64,000 bases of DNA from Bosea sp. BIWAKO-01. GTDB taxonomy: Bacteria > Pseudomonadota > Alphaproteobacteria > Rhizobiales > Beijerinckiaceae. The stretch spans positions 5,916,501-5,980,500 of the forward strand of contig NZ_BCQA01000001.1 in NCBI RefSeq assembly GCF_001748145.1, written 5' to 3'. Below the pieces are notes generated by a model. It was given only the letters and a program-made list of their open reading frames with translations, was not told where the DNA came from and did no database searches. This document shows, piece after piece, positions 27,222-34,992 of this stretch; positions within the stretch are counted from its first letter, which is position 1, and every line of letters starts with the position of its first letter. A program made the position numbers and the translations under genes.

Positions 27222-28138
27222 AATGGATCCGTGGGTCCAGGAGCGCGTAGGAGAGGTCGACGAGGAGATTGATGACGAGATAGGCGACCACGATCACGGT
27301 GACGGCGCCGACGATGGTGATGCCGTCATGGCTGCGGATCGACTGGACGATCAATCCGCCGACGCCGCTGATGTTGAACACCCCCTCGACGACGACGGCC
27401 CCGGCCATCAGGCCGCCAATGTCCTTGCCGACATAGGTCACGGCCGGGATCAGGCTGTTGCGCAGGGCGTGCACGCCGACGACACGCGCTTCGCTGAGGC
27501 CCTTGGTGCGGGCAGTGCGCACATAGTCGCTTTGCATGCTCTCGATCACCGCCGACCGCGTCAGCCGCGACAGCGTGACCTGATGCGCCAGCGCCAGGAC
27601 GATCGCCGGCAGCAACAGCTCGTACAGGCTGGTGGGATCGCTCACCGTCACCGGGAACCAGCCGAGCCGCACGCCGAAGACGAGCTGCGCCAGGTTGGCG
27701 ACGACGAAGCCCGGGAAGGCGATGATGACCAGCCCGATCAGCGTGGTCGTGGTGTCGAAGGTCCTGCCTGGCCGCAGCGCCGCGAAGACGCCGATCGTCA
27801 CCCCGAGCAGCACCTCGATCAGCACGGCCAGCAGTGCCAGGCGGATCGTGGCGGGAAAGGCCGCGAGCAGTTGCTCCGACACGTCCCGCCCCGTGAAGGA
27901 GTGCCCGAGATAGCCGCGTCCGAGATCGGCGAGATAATAGCCGTAGCGGACGATCAGGGGCTGATCGAGCTTGAACTCCTCGGTTGCGGCCACGACGAAG
28001 GCCTCGGGGCACTCGCGATCGCCGCATTTGCCCGCCAGCGGATCCCGGCATGCCCCAGGCCAGGAAGAACACGATGAAGGTCGTGCCCAGGAACACCGGA
28101 ATGAACTGCAGGAGCCGGCGCAGGATATAGCCTGTCAT
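27214..28138 (-). pseudogene. dipeptide ABC transporter permease (DppB type), apparent frameshift
   Basis: From ATG 28138 the frame encodes a normal DppB start (MTGYILRRLLQFIPVFLGTT, FFLAWGMPG), then goes off into Arg-rich nonsense. The neighbouring frame supplies the expected continuation DPLAGKCGDRECPEAFVVAA, then TEEFKLDQPLIVRYGYYLAD and the rest of a full-length permease with the coupling loop ARTKGLSEARVVGVHALRNS. One base is missing next to the CCC run at about 28044-28046 (expected CCG GGG GAT, seen CCG GGA TCC). Either a real inactivating indel or a single-base sequencing error; all other operon genes are intact, which favours the latter or a very recent mutation. Confidence 0.85.
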
Positions 28139-28178
28139 GACGTTGCTCGCGTTTCCCAGCCGTGACGGGTGCCCCGCA

Positions 28179-29807
28179 TCATTCCTTCAGCGCCAGCGCG
28201 GAGTAGTCGATGCGGCCGTTCGTATAGAGCGTGACCTGGCGCACCTTCGGGGAATGCCCGACGGTCATGGCGGGGTTCCACAGCGGCACGCGCGGCATGT
28301 CGGCCGTCAGCAGCCGCTCGGCCTCCTGATAGGTCTTGATCGCGGTGGCTGAATCTTCCTTCGCAGCCTTGTCCAGCAGGGCGTCGAAGGCCGCGCTCTC
28401 ATAGGCGCCGCGGTTGGAGGTGCCCTCCTTGGAGTAGAGCGGCACGAGTGCATTATCGATCGACGGGTAGTCCATGGTCCAGTTCGATGGGAACGGGCCG
28501 TCGACCTTGCCGGAGCGGGTATAGGAGCGGAACGTGGCGTTGTCTGACAAGGCCGAGGTGACGCAGGTGAGGCCAAGCACGTTCTGGATGCTGTTGCAGA
28601 CCGCATCCATTGCGGATTTCACCTCGCTGTCGCCGGCGTAATAGAGCTTGATATCGCCCTTGTAGCCGCCCGCCTTGGCCAGCAGGTCCTTGGCCTTTTC
28701 GGGGTTGAAGCTGCAATACTCGCCGCAGGCGCCAGCCTGGTAGCCCTCGACGCCGGGCGGCACCCAGCCGGTCGCGGGCTGACCGATGCCGTTGAAGAGA
28801 ATATCGACGATCGACTTGCGGTCGATCGCCATCGACAGCGCCTGCCGGATCGCCGGCTTCAGCATTTGCTGGTTGGCATCGGTATAGGGCATGCCGAGCG
28901 CCTGGATGTTGGCGCGGGGCTGGATCACGGCGCGGCCGCGCAGATCGCGCTTCCAGAGATCGGCGACGAGTTTTGAGGCCGGAATGTCGCGCAACAGGTC
29001 GAGATTGCCGGCGACGAGATCGTTATAGGCCGCCTCCCGGCTCGTATAGATCCTGAGATCGACGCCCTTGATCGACGGCTTGGCCGGCCCGCCATAGCCG
29101 GGGAAGGCCGCGAGCTTGTAGCCGGTATCGGGCGTGCCGGAGACGAGCTGGAACGGCCCGGCACCGATCGGTTTCCTGCCGAACGCCGCAGGATCGGCGA
29201 AGAAGCTGTCCGGCATTGGGTAGAAGGCCTTGTAGCTCAGCTGAGACTTGAAGACCGGCACGGGAAGCTTCAGCTCGACCTGGAATTCATGGTCGTTGAT
29301 GACCTTGAGCCCGCTCATCGCCTTGGTCGCGGGAACCGGGGGCTTCTCACCCTTGGCCGCCTTCGGATTGAGATCGCCATAGCCTGTGATGATCGAGAAC
29401 CAGTCGTTGTTCGACTGACCGTTCGGCCCGTAGGCAGCCCAGTTCCAGGCATCGACGAAGTTCCTGGCCAGAACCTCGGTGCCATCATGGAACTTGCGCC
29501 CGGGCCGGAGCTTGATCGTCCAGGTCGTGTTGTCGGTGGTCGTGATCGACAGGGCGATATCGTCGATGATCGCACCGGTCTTGGCGTCGTTCGCCACCAG
29601 CCCGGCGAGGATCGGCTGCAGGATATCGGAGCCGCAGGTCTCGTTCGTGTTGGTCGGAATCAGCGGGCCTGCCGGCGTGCAGGCCGAAACCGAGACCCAA
29701 CCCGGCTGCGACGTCTGGGCCTGACCGGCGGTCGTACCCGCTGCAAGGGCACCCACCATCGCAGCAGCCTGCAACGCAGCGCCAACCAAAAACCTGCTCT
29801 GTTTCAT
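28179..29807 (-). CDS. dipeptide/oligopeptide ABC transporter substrate-binding protein (SBP family 5)
   Basis: 542 residues from ATG 29807 (GGGAG seven bases upstream), with signal peptide FLVGAALQAAAMVGALAAGT ending near GQAQ. Family-5 binding protein: TWTIKLRPGRKFHDGTEVLA, FQLVSGTPDTGYKLAAFPGY, RQALSMAIDRKSIVDILFNG. Four Cys residues in the N- and C-terminal lobes may form disulfides. It is the first gene of the operon dppA-B-C-D-F-S41, whose promoter lies in repeated module copy B. Ligand presumably a peptide; it could equally bind a peptide-like conjugate. Confidence 0.9.
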   Translation of the reverse strand: MKQSRFLVGAALQAAAMVGALAAGTTAGQAQTSQPGWVSVSACTPAGPLIPTNTNETCGSDILQPILAGLVANDAKTGAIIDDIALSITTTDNTTWTIKLRPGRKFHDGTEVLARNFVDAWNWAAYGPNGQSNNDWFSIITGYGDLNPKAAKGEKPPVPATKAMSGLKVINDHEFQVELKLPVPVFKSQLSYKAFYPMPDSFFADPAAFGRKPIGAGPFQLVSGTPDTGYKLAAFPGYGGPAKPSIKGVDLRIYTSREAAYNDLVAGNLDLLRDIPASKLVADLWKRDLRGRAVIQPRANIQALGMPYTDANQQMLKPAIRQALSMAIDRKSIVDILFNGIGQPATGWVPPGVEGYQAGACGEYCSFNPEKAKDLLAKAGGYKGDIKLYYAGDSEVKSAMDAVCNSIQNVLGLTCVTSALSDNATFRSYTRSGKVDGPFPSNWTMDYPSIDNALVPLYSKEGTSNRGAYESAAFDALLDKAAKEDSATAIKTYQEAERLLTADMPRVPLWNPAMTVGHSPKVRQVTLYTNGRIDYSALALKE

Positions 29808-29913
29808 GTTCCACTCCCAGAATCGGCAACGCTCCGCTGGAACGCCGCGCCGTCGTCGCAAAGGTACCTAGCCGCCAGCCTCAGGTGCTGGCCCTGGCTC
29901 TTCTGATCTTGGA

Positions 29914-30034
29914 GCGGAGCGCCGCCCGGAGCCGTCCAGGACCGGGGCCGCAGGACGGAGAAGCCAGAGGATAGAACCGCGAGGAAATACGGAAAAATTC
30001 TTTTACGGAACATCTCTATGCGGAAATGATATAC
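29914..30034. promoter_or_regulatory. copy B of the repeated promoter/leader module
   Basis: Same two elements, order and spacing as copy A at 21555-21680: GCGGAGCGCCGCCCG at 29914-29928 and a 51-base AT-rich block at 29984-30034 with AAAAATTCTTTT and GAAATGATATACA. It sits between the dipeptide ABC operon (minus) and the O-methyltransferase gene (plus). Within the block, TTC-N6-GGAA corresponds to TTC-N6-GAA in copy A. The hairpin element would lie in the leader of the minus-strand transcript in both places. Confidence 0.7.
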
Positions 30035-30159
30035 ATCTGGCAGCCGCACATCCCGGGCCGAGCGGGCCGGGAGCGCGGGCTGGCGGCCACTTGTGCTAGG
30101 ATCGGTGTCGCCGGGAGCCATGGCTCCCCGAGGCGATACCGACGAGCACGAGGGCCATC

Positions 30160-31182
30160 ATGTCCGGGCTTGATCCGTCGCATATCATGCAGGTCGGGAT
30201 GGGGTTCTTTGCCTCGAAGACGCTGCTTTCGGCCGTCGAGCTGGGGCTTTTCACGACGCTCGCCAGGCTGCCGATGACGGCTGAGGAGATCGCTGCGGCC
30301 TTGCAGCTCAGTCCGCGCGCCATCCCGGATTTTCCCGATGCGCTGGTCGCGCTCCGATTTCTCGACCGCGACGGTGACGGCCCCGGGGCGCGCTATGCGA
30401 ATACCCCCGACAGCGCCTTCTTCCTGGACCGGAACAGCCCCGCCTATATCGGCGGCATCCTGGAAATGGCGAATGCGCGCCTCTACCGCTTCTGGGGGGA
30501 CCTCACCGAGGCCCTGAAAACCGGCAAGCCGCAGAACGAGACCAGGCATTCCGGAGAATCGGTCTTCGCCACGCTCTATGCCGACCCGGCGCGGCTCGAG
30601 CAGTTCATGAATGCGATGTCGGGCATCTCGGCCGGCAATTTCAAACTGTTTGCGGAAGCTTTCGATTTCTCAAGATTCAGCAGCCTCTGCGATGTCGGCG
30701 GCGCGACCGGGCAGCTCTCCTGCATGGTCGCCGCCGCGCATCCGCATATGCGCTGCACCAGCTTCGATCTGCCAAAGGTCGTGCCGATCGCCCTGCGCCG
30801 GATCGAGCAGGCGGGCCTGAGCGACTGGGTCGCGGCGGTCGGCGGCGACTTCTTCGCGGATCCACTGCCCAGGGCGGATGTCATCACCATGGGGATGATC
30901 CTGCATGACTGGAACCTGGAGAAGAAGAAGGCGCTGATCCGCAAAGCCTATGACGCCCTGCCGCCGGGCGGCGCCTTCGTGGTGATCGAGTCGCTCATCG
31001 ACAATGCCAGGCGCGAGAATGCCTTCGGCCTGATGATGTCCCTCAACATGCTGATCGAGTTCGGCGATGCCTTCGATTATTCCGCTGCAGACTTCGAGGG
31101 TTGGTGCCGCGAGGTCGGCTTCCGGAGGTTCGAGACCATGGCGCTGGCCGGCCCGTCGAGCGCCGCGATCGCTTATAAATAG
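30160..31182 (+). CDS. SAM-dependent O-methyltransferase (acetylserotonin/polyketide OMT-like)
   Basis: 340 residues. The N-terminal dimerisation winged helix includes FFASKTLLSAVELGLFTTLA and LPMTAEEIAAALQLSPRA; the SAM-binding fold has LCDVGGATGQLSCMVAAAHP, then ITMGMILHDWNLEKKKALIR with the HDW motif of the plant-type OMT family, and LPPGGAFVVIESLIDNARRE. Such enzymes methylate hydroxyl groups of small aromatic or polyketide molecules in the cytosol. It is divergent from the dipeptide ABC operon and shares its regulatory region, suggesting a link to the imported compound. Confidence 0.85.
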   Translation: MSGLDPSHIMQVGMGFFASKTLLSAVELGLFTTLARLPMTAEEIAAALQLSPRAIPDFPDALVALRFLDRDGDGPGARYANTPDSAFFLDRNSPAYIGGILEMANARLYRFWGDLTEALKTGKPQNETRHSGESVFATLYADPARLEQFMNAMSGISAGNFKLFAEAFDFSRFSSLCDVGGATGQLSCMVAAAHPHMRCTSFDLPKVVPIALRRIEQAGLSDWVAAVGGDFFADPLPRADVITMGMILHDWNLEKKKALIRKAYDALPPGGAFVVIESLIDNARRENAFGLMMSLNMLIEFGDAFDYSAADFEGWCREVGFRRFETMALAGPSSAAIAYK

Positions 31183-31220
31183 CTGCCCCGGAGGACAGGT
31201 CGCGTTCGCCAGACGAAGAA

Positions 31221-31249
31221 CCCCGCCGCATCCCATGGAAACGGCGGGG
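31221..31249. terminator. hairpin between convergent genes, possible bidirectional terminator
   Basis: CCCCGCCG at 31221-31228 and CGGCGGGG at 31242-31249 form a perfect 8-bp GC stem with a 13-base loop, centred between the convergent methyltransferase and ferritin-fold genes. On the minus strand it is followed by TTCTTC, a weak U tract. Confidence 0.5.
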
Positions 31250-31317
31250 CCAGGAGCGGCGGGGCGACTGGCACAGCCCCTCGGAGCAAAAGGCTGCGCA
31301 GGGCGCGGGGCGGCGGC

Positions 31318-31821
31318 TTAGGCCGCCTTCCGGTTGATCCCGGATTCGGCGAGTTTGGTCAGCTTCTTGTCGGCCGCGAATTCCTCGTCGAGATTCTGCT
31401 GCAGCAGGGTGGCGCAATCGTTCCGGCCAAGCTGCTTCGCCCAGGCCGTCAATGTGCCGTAGCGCGTGATCTCGTAATGCTCCACCGCCTGGGCGCAGGC
31501 GATGATCGCGGCATCGACCACCTGCTTGTCGGCGACCTCGCCCATGACCTCGTCGGCTTCTTCAAGGATGCCGTCGATCGCCGGACAATCCACCCCCTTG
31601 GCCTCCGCGCCATGTTGCTTGAAGACCTGTTCGAGCCGCTTGATATGCCCTTCGGTTTCGCCGCGATGGGCGGTGAGCCCCTGTTTAAGCTGGGTGTCCG
31701 TGGCCTTCTCGATCATCTTCGGCAGCGACTTGTGGATCTGCTTTTCCGCGTAATAGATATCCTGAAGCGTGTGGACAAAGAGATCATCCATCGTCTTGAT
31801 GTCCTTGGAAAAAAGTCCCAT
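31318..31821 (-). CDS. YciE/YciF-like ferritin-fold stress protein (DUF892)
   Basis: 167 residues; AGGAGG precedes ATG 31821. DUF892 four-helix ferritin-like domain: MDDLFVHTLQDIYYAEKQIH, ETEGHIKRLEQVFKQHGAEA and AVEHYEITRYGTLTAWAKQL, where Glu/His residues (YYAEKQIH, ETEGH, VEHYEI) could bind a di-metal site. These proteins are typically induced by osmotic, acid or desiccation stress through the general stress response. It stands alone, convergent with the methyltransferase gene. Confidence 0.85.
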   Translation of the reverse strand: MGLFSKDIKTMDDLFVHTLQDIYYAEKQIHKSLPKMIEKATDTQLKQGLTAHRGETEGHIKRLEQVFKQHGAEAKGVDCPAIDGILEEADEVMGEVADKQVVDAAIIACAQAVEHYEITRYGTLTAWAKQLGRNDCATLLQQNLDEEFAADKKLTKLAESGINRKAA

Positions 31822-32104
31822 TCCATCCTCCTGGATACCCCCGCCGACGCCGATCGGCTCTGGCGCGCTTTCTTCCGCACCAACGTATCGCTCCCCAGCC
31901 TGTTCCACGGCATGGCGGACTTCGGCGGGACGAGGCCAATGGGCTGAATTGACAGATGATGCCGCCAGCGGCAGCTTTGGCCCATGACCGGCTCGATCCT
32001 GACGCTCCGCGCACGACGTCGACGCGCTGCCCTGGCGCGGCGTAGCGCGGCTGTCCGGCGACGACGATTGTGACCAATCCCCCGTCAGTCTCGAACGACC
32101 CGTG

Positions 32105-32134
32105 ACCTGCCAGCACTCGCCCGGCAGGTTTTTT
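32105..32134 (+). terminator. intrinsic-terminator-like hairpin in the leader of the ACT-domain gene
   Basis: Stem ACCTGCC / GGCAGGT (7 bp) with an 11-base loop, followed by a run of six or more T. It ends 20 bases before ATG 32154. No plus-strand gene is visible upstream, so it either ends a small unannotated RNA in 31.82-32.10 kb or works as an attenuator for the ACT-domain gene. Confidence 0.65.
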
Positions 32135-32153
32135 ATTGCCCTGGAGATGAACG

Positions 32154-32534
32154 ATGACAGCAATTTCGCTGAAGGAACTCGGCGGCAGCTACGCGATTGC
32201 GCGCCTGCACCACGCAAGCGCGTTTCCCGCCTGGGCAGACGGCTTGGGTTTCGTGAGCATCAGCCGGACAGATGACGAACTGTCGATCGTCTGCTTGCGC
32301 GAGCGCATTCCGGATGGGGTGCAGACCGACGAAGACTGGATCGCGTTCAAATTCATCGGACCGTTCGCATTCGGCCAGACCGGCATCGTCCTGTCGGTCA
32401 TAGAGCCGCTCTCGGCCAATGGCGTCGGCATCTTTGTCGTCTCGACATTCGACGGCGATCATCTGATGGTGAAACAGGCCGACAGGGACAGGGCGCGCGC
32501 GCTTCTGGGAGGTGCCGGCCATTCGCTCATCTGA
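32154..32534 (+). CDS. ACT-domain protein (CASTOR/ACT_7 type)
   Basis: 126 residues from ATG 32154 with GGAGATG upstream. The core FVSISRTDDELSIVCLRERI, then WIAFKFIGPFAFGQTGIVLS, EPLSANGVGIFVVSTFDGDH matches the tandem ACT-type ligand-binding fold found in small bacterial proteins related to CASTOR. ACT domains bind amino acids. No catalytic domain is attached; it may be a small amino-acid sensor. A terminator-like hairpin just upstream raises the possibility of attenuation. Confidence 0.75.
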   Translation: MTAISLKELGGSYAIARLHHASAFPAWADGLGFVSISRTDDELSIVCLRERIPDGVQTDEDWIAFKFIGPFAFGQTGIVLSVIEPLSANGVGIFVVSTFDGDHLMVKQADRDRARALLGGAGHSLI

Positions 32535-32621
32535 ATGATGACCGGACCGCCATTGTCGTGGAACCTCGCTCAGGGCCCGGCGTTTCCTGCGGGAGCCGGG
32601 CCTGACAACACGGAGGCCACC

Positions 32622-32804
32622 ATGCGAGACGGTTACGGACGGAAGATCCCCACGACGGATGCCGCCCCCATCCTCCCCCACGGACAGGGCGGGCAGGGCA
32701 AGAGCCAGGACGCTCGCGGCGAGCGGATGCGCGATCGCGCCCCCACGGGGCAGAGCCCCGAGAAGGCAGCCGAGCGCCCTCCTCCCGGCATCTGCGAAAC
32801 CTGA
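32622..32804 (+). CDS. small hydrophilic disordered protein
   Basis: 60 residues; CGGAGG lies six bases before ATG 32622. The product is rich in Gly, Pro, Gln, Arg and Lys (RDGYGRKIPTTDAAPILPHG, GQGGQGKSQDARGERMRDRA) and is probably intrinsically disordered. No family recognised. The next small gene begins ten bases after its stop. The ribosome binding site is the main support. Confidence 0.5.
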   Translation: MRDGYGRKIPTTDAAPILPHGQGGQGKSQDARGERMRDRAPTGQSPEKAAERPPPGICET

Positions 32805-32814
32805 GGTGATGACG

Positions 32815-33042
32815 ATGACAGCCGTGAAGCACACCGACGCGCCGGTGCCTTATCGGACGGCGCAGCGACCAGGACAATCGGGCGCGCCGGAACAGCGACG
32901 GCCGGGCCCGAGCCCCTTGTCACAGCATCAGACCGGGCCGCATGCTCCGTTCGAGGCCGATGAGCATGACAGCGCCGCCACGATCAGACATGGGGGCACG
33001 ATCAGTCATGGGGGCCAGCCTGATCCGAAGAAGCCGGGCTGA
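32815..33042 (+). CDS. small hydrophilic disordered protein
   Basis: 75 residues from ATG 32815 (TGAGGTG upstream; ATG 32809 is an alternative). Rich in Pro, His, Gln and Gly (VKHTDAPVPYRTAQRPGQSG, HDSAATIRHGGTISHGGQPD), with a near-repeat IRHGGTISHGG. Disordered, no family recognised. It appears to be co-transcribed with the previous small gene and the ACT-domain gene. Confidence 0.45.
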   Translation: MTAVKHTDAPVPYRTAQRPGQSGAPEQRRPGPSPLSQHQTGPHAPFEADEHDSAATIRHGGTISHGGQPDPKKPG

Positions 33043-33083
33043 GAGCCTGGCCTGCCCTCGGCCATGGCGGGGCTGGGCAGGGC

Positions 33084-33209
33084 TCAGTTCCGATAGATGC
33101 GTGGCGCGTCCTGGACGCTGGGCACGCTTCGCAACATCCTGACCCCGAAGCCGGCCACAAGCGCCAGTACGCTGAGCCAGATCAGGATGTCGAGAAAGCG
33201 CGAGCGCAT
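33084..33209 (-). CDS. 41-residue single-span membrane protein
   Basis: ATG 33209 to TGA 33084: basic start MRSRFLDILIWLS, one hydrophobic span (ILIWLSVLALVAGFGV) and a short polar tail ending APRIYRN. Composition and codon use look coding, but the ribosome binding site is poor. Small proteins of this kind are common in Rhizobiales and usually lack an assigned function. Confidence 0.5.
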   Translation of the reverse strand: MRSRFLDILIWLSVLALVAGFGVRMLRSVPSVQDAPRIYRN

Positions 33210-33706
33210 GACAGGTTTCGCCCGACATCGATGAGGAGTGCAACTTTTGTACTAACCTCGAACGGTACGCTCGGGTTCCGTGTTGCTTCCCGATAATAGC
33301 GCCGAGCGGCATCGTGCTCTCTCGGCAAGCGCTATCGAGGTGGCTTCCCAGGATTCCGGCCGATGCTTGAAGTCGGCATCAATGGGCCTTCACCGGCGGC
33401 CGCGCTACCGGGCCAGGCCATGCCAGCGAAGGCGCATTCGTCAAGTGCTGAGTGGCTGTCCGCGAAACGGAATCCCCGAAAGCCGATAGGCGAGTGTCGC
33501 GCCCATGCCGGGCTTCCAGCGGCACGGGTGCAGCAACGCGCGGCCGCGCGGACAGCGTTCCCTGCCGGTTCTCACCCTGACGTAACGGCGCGCTTGCCGG
33601 CTTCCATGAAGCTGTTAGCATCGGCGCAAGCTTATCCCCCGCCTGCCTTTCCCTGACATTCCAGCGAATTCGACGTTTCTGCGTTCACTGAGCGAGATGC
33701 GGCCCC
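33210..33706. other. 497-base region without a supportable gene
   Basis: Upstream of the membrane ATPase gene; its promoter should be here. Several short open frames are present but lack ribosome binding sites or motifs. No repeat or palindrome noted. Confidence 0.4.
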
Positions 33707-34873
33707 ATGGACAAGAAGCTTACGCCACCCTCACTCAAGGAGATCGTATCGCAATTGCGATATGACTGGTTCGGCAAGGATGTGCAGCAGACTCCGACCG
33801 TCAGCTATGTTTGGACCGCCGATCAGTTCGGGCATTTCGGCCTCGGCTTCCAAATCACCTTCCTGTTCAGCTGGATACTCGCCGCCCTCTTCACCGATCT
33901 CCCGGCCTGGAAGACTGCGATCATCGCGGCCCTGCTCAATATGCTGCTCTGGATCGTCAAGGAGGTGCTCGACATCGTCCGCGAGAAGGGGCGCCAGGGC
34001 CCGCTCTTCCCCTTCAATCGGACGGAGCTCTGGTGGAATGTCGCGACCGCGCTGTTCTTCATCGGCGCGGGGGCGGCGGTCGCCGGCGCTTCGGGGCTCG
34101 GCGGTGTCCAGGCCATCGTGGCGCTCTTGGTCATGCTCGTCCCGGCCACGCTGCTGGTGCTCTGGTGGGTGAGGCGCAAGATGACCTTCCAGCAGGTCGG
34201 CCTGCCCTTCCTGTTCCGCCTGACCAATCTCTGCTCGACCATCGAAAAGCCCGATCCCGGCTACCGCGACGCGCTGATCGCCCTCTCGGAGCCGCCGAGG
34301 AAGGGCGCAAATGCGCCGCGTTTTCCGCATGTGCTGCTCACCGGCACGGTCGGCTCGGGCAAGACCTGCCTCGCCTGCGGCATCGGCACCGAATACGCCT
34401 TCCGGCTCGGAATCGCACGCTACACCACCCTGGTGAAGCTGTTCGAAGCCGCGATGGAGCGCAAAGAGGATGCCGACACGCACCACCCTCCGCTCGAGGA
34501 ACAGGATGGCCGCATTCTCTGGCCCTGGCGCAATGTCGACCTTCTCATCGTCGATGATGTCGATGCGCTCTTGGTCGAGCCGCCTCTGCCAGAGCCGAAG
34601 ACCGAGACCGCAGCCGAGGCCACCATCAAGCGTCCTGCCGACCAGCGCGCGTTGCGCAAAATCGTCTTCAACCAGCTCGCGATCGTCGGCATCGAGCGCT
34701 TCAGGACGCGCCGCACGGTCTGGGTCGTCAGCGACCCGAGCGAGGCAGAGGAGTGGCGCGACACCATCGCCGAGGCGCTCGGCCTGCCGACACGGGACGA
34801 CACCGCCCTCCCCGTCATCCGCCTGCTCAGGGACGCAAAGGCGCTCGCCGCGATGGCCAAGACGCGGGCGTGA
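33707..34873 (+). CDS. membrane-anchored P-loop ATPase of unknown function
   Basis: 388 residues. After a 45-residue polar start there are about four membrane spans (FQITFLFSWILAALF, AIIAALLNMLLWIV, VATALFFIGAGAAVAGASG, IVALLVMLVPATLLVLWW). A cytosolic AAA-like domain follows: Walker A GTVGSGKT at 213-220, a GIGTEYAFRLGIARYTTLVK segment like IstB/DnaC proteins, and Walker B LLIVDDVD at 279-286. No arginine finger or partner protein is obvious, and I do not recognise the domain combination. The C-terminal end is repeated as DNA beyond the stop (34859-34910), and a decayed piece of a homologue lies at 43.6 kb. Confidence 0.75.
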   Translation: MDKKLTPPSLKEIVSQLRYDWFGKDVQQTPTVSYVWTADQFGHFGLGFQITFLFSWILAALFTDLPAWKTAIIAALLNMLLWIVKEVLDIVREKGRQGPLFPFNRTELWWNVATALFFIGAGAAVAGASGLGGVQAIVALLVMLVPATLLVLWWVRRKMTFQQVGLPFLFRLTNLCSTIEKPDPGYRDALIALSEPPRKGANAPRFPHVLLTGTVGSGKTCLACGIGTEYAFRLGIARYTTLVKLFEAAMERKEDADTHHPPLEEQDGRILWPWRNVDLLIVDDVDALLVEPPLPEPKTETAAEATIKRPADQRALRKIVFNQLAIVGIERFRTRRTVWVVSDPSEAEEWRDTIAEALGLPTRDDTALPVIRLLRDAKALAAMAKTRA

Positions 34874-34910
34874 GGCAAGACACGGGCTTAGGGAAGACGC
34901 GGACTTGAGG
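34859..34910 (+). repeat. three tandem imperfect 17-18 bp repeats spanning the ATPase stop codon
   Basis: Units begin at 34859, 34877 and 34894 with consensus AAGACGCGGGCTTGAGG. The first unit encodes the last residues KTRA and the TGA; the second copies KTRA and carries TAG in the shifted register; the third repeats the pattern again. It looks like local tandem duplication of the gene end. Confidence 0.65.
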
Positions 34911-34992
34911 AGCCCGCATCTCCTCCGGCCCCAACCGGAACCCGGGCCCAGACGCGGTGAGCTGCGGCTTGGGTGCGGCAGGCTCGCGCGGT

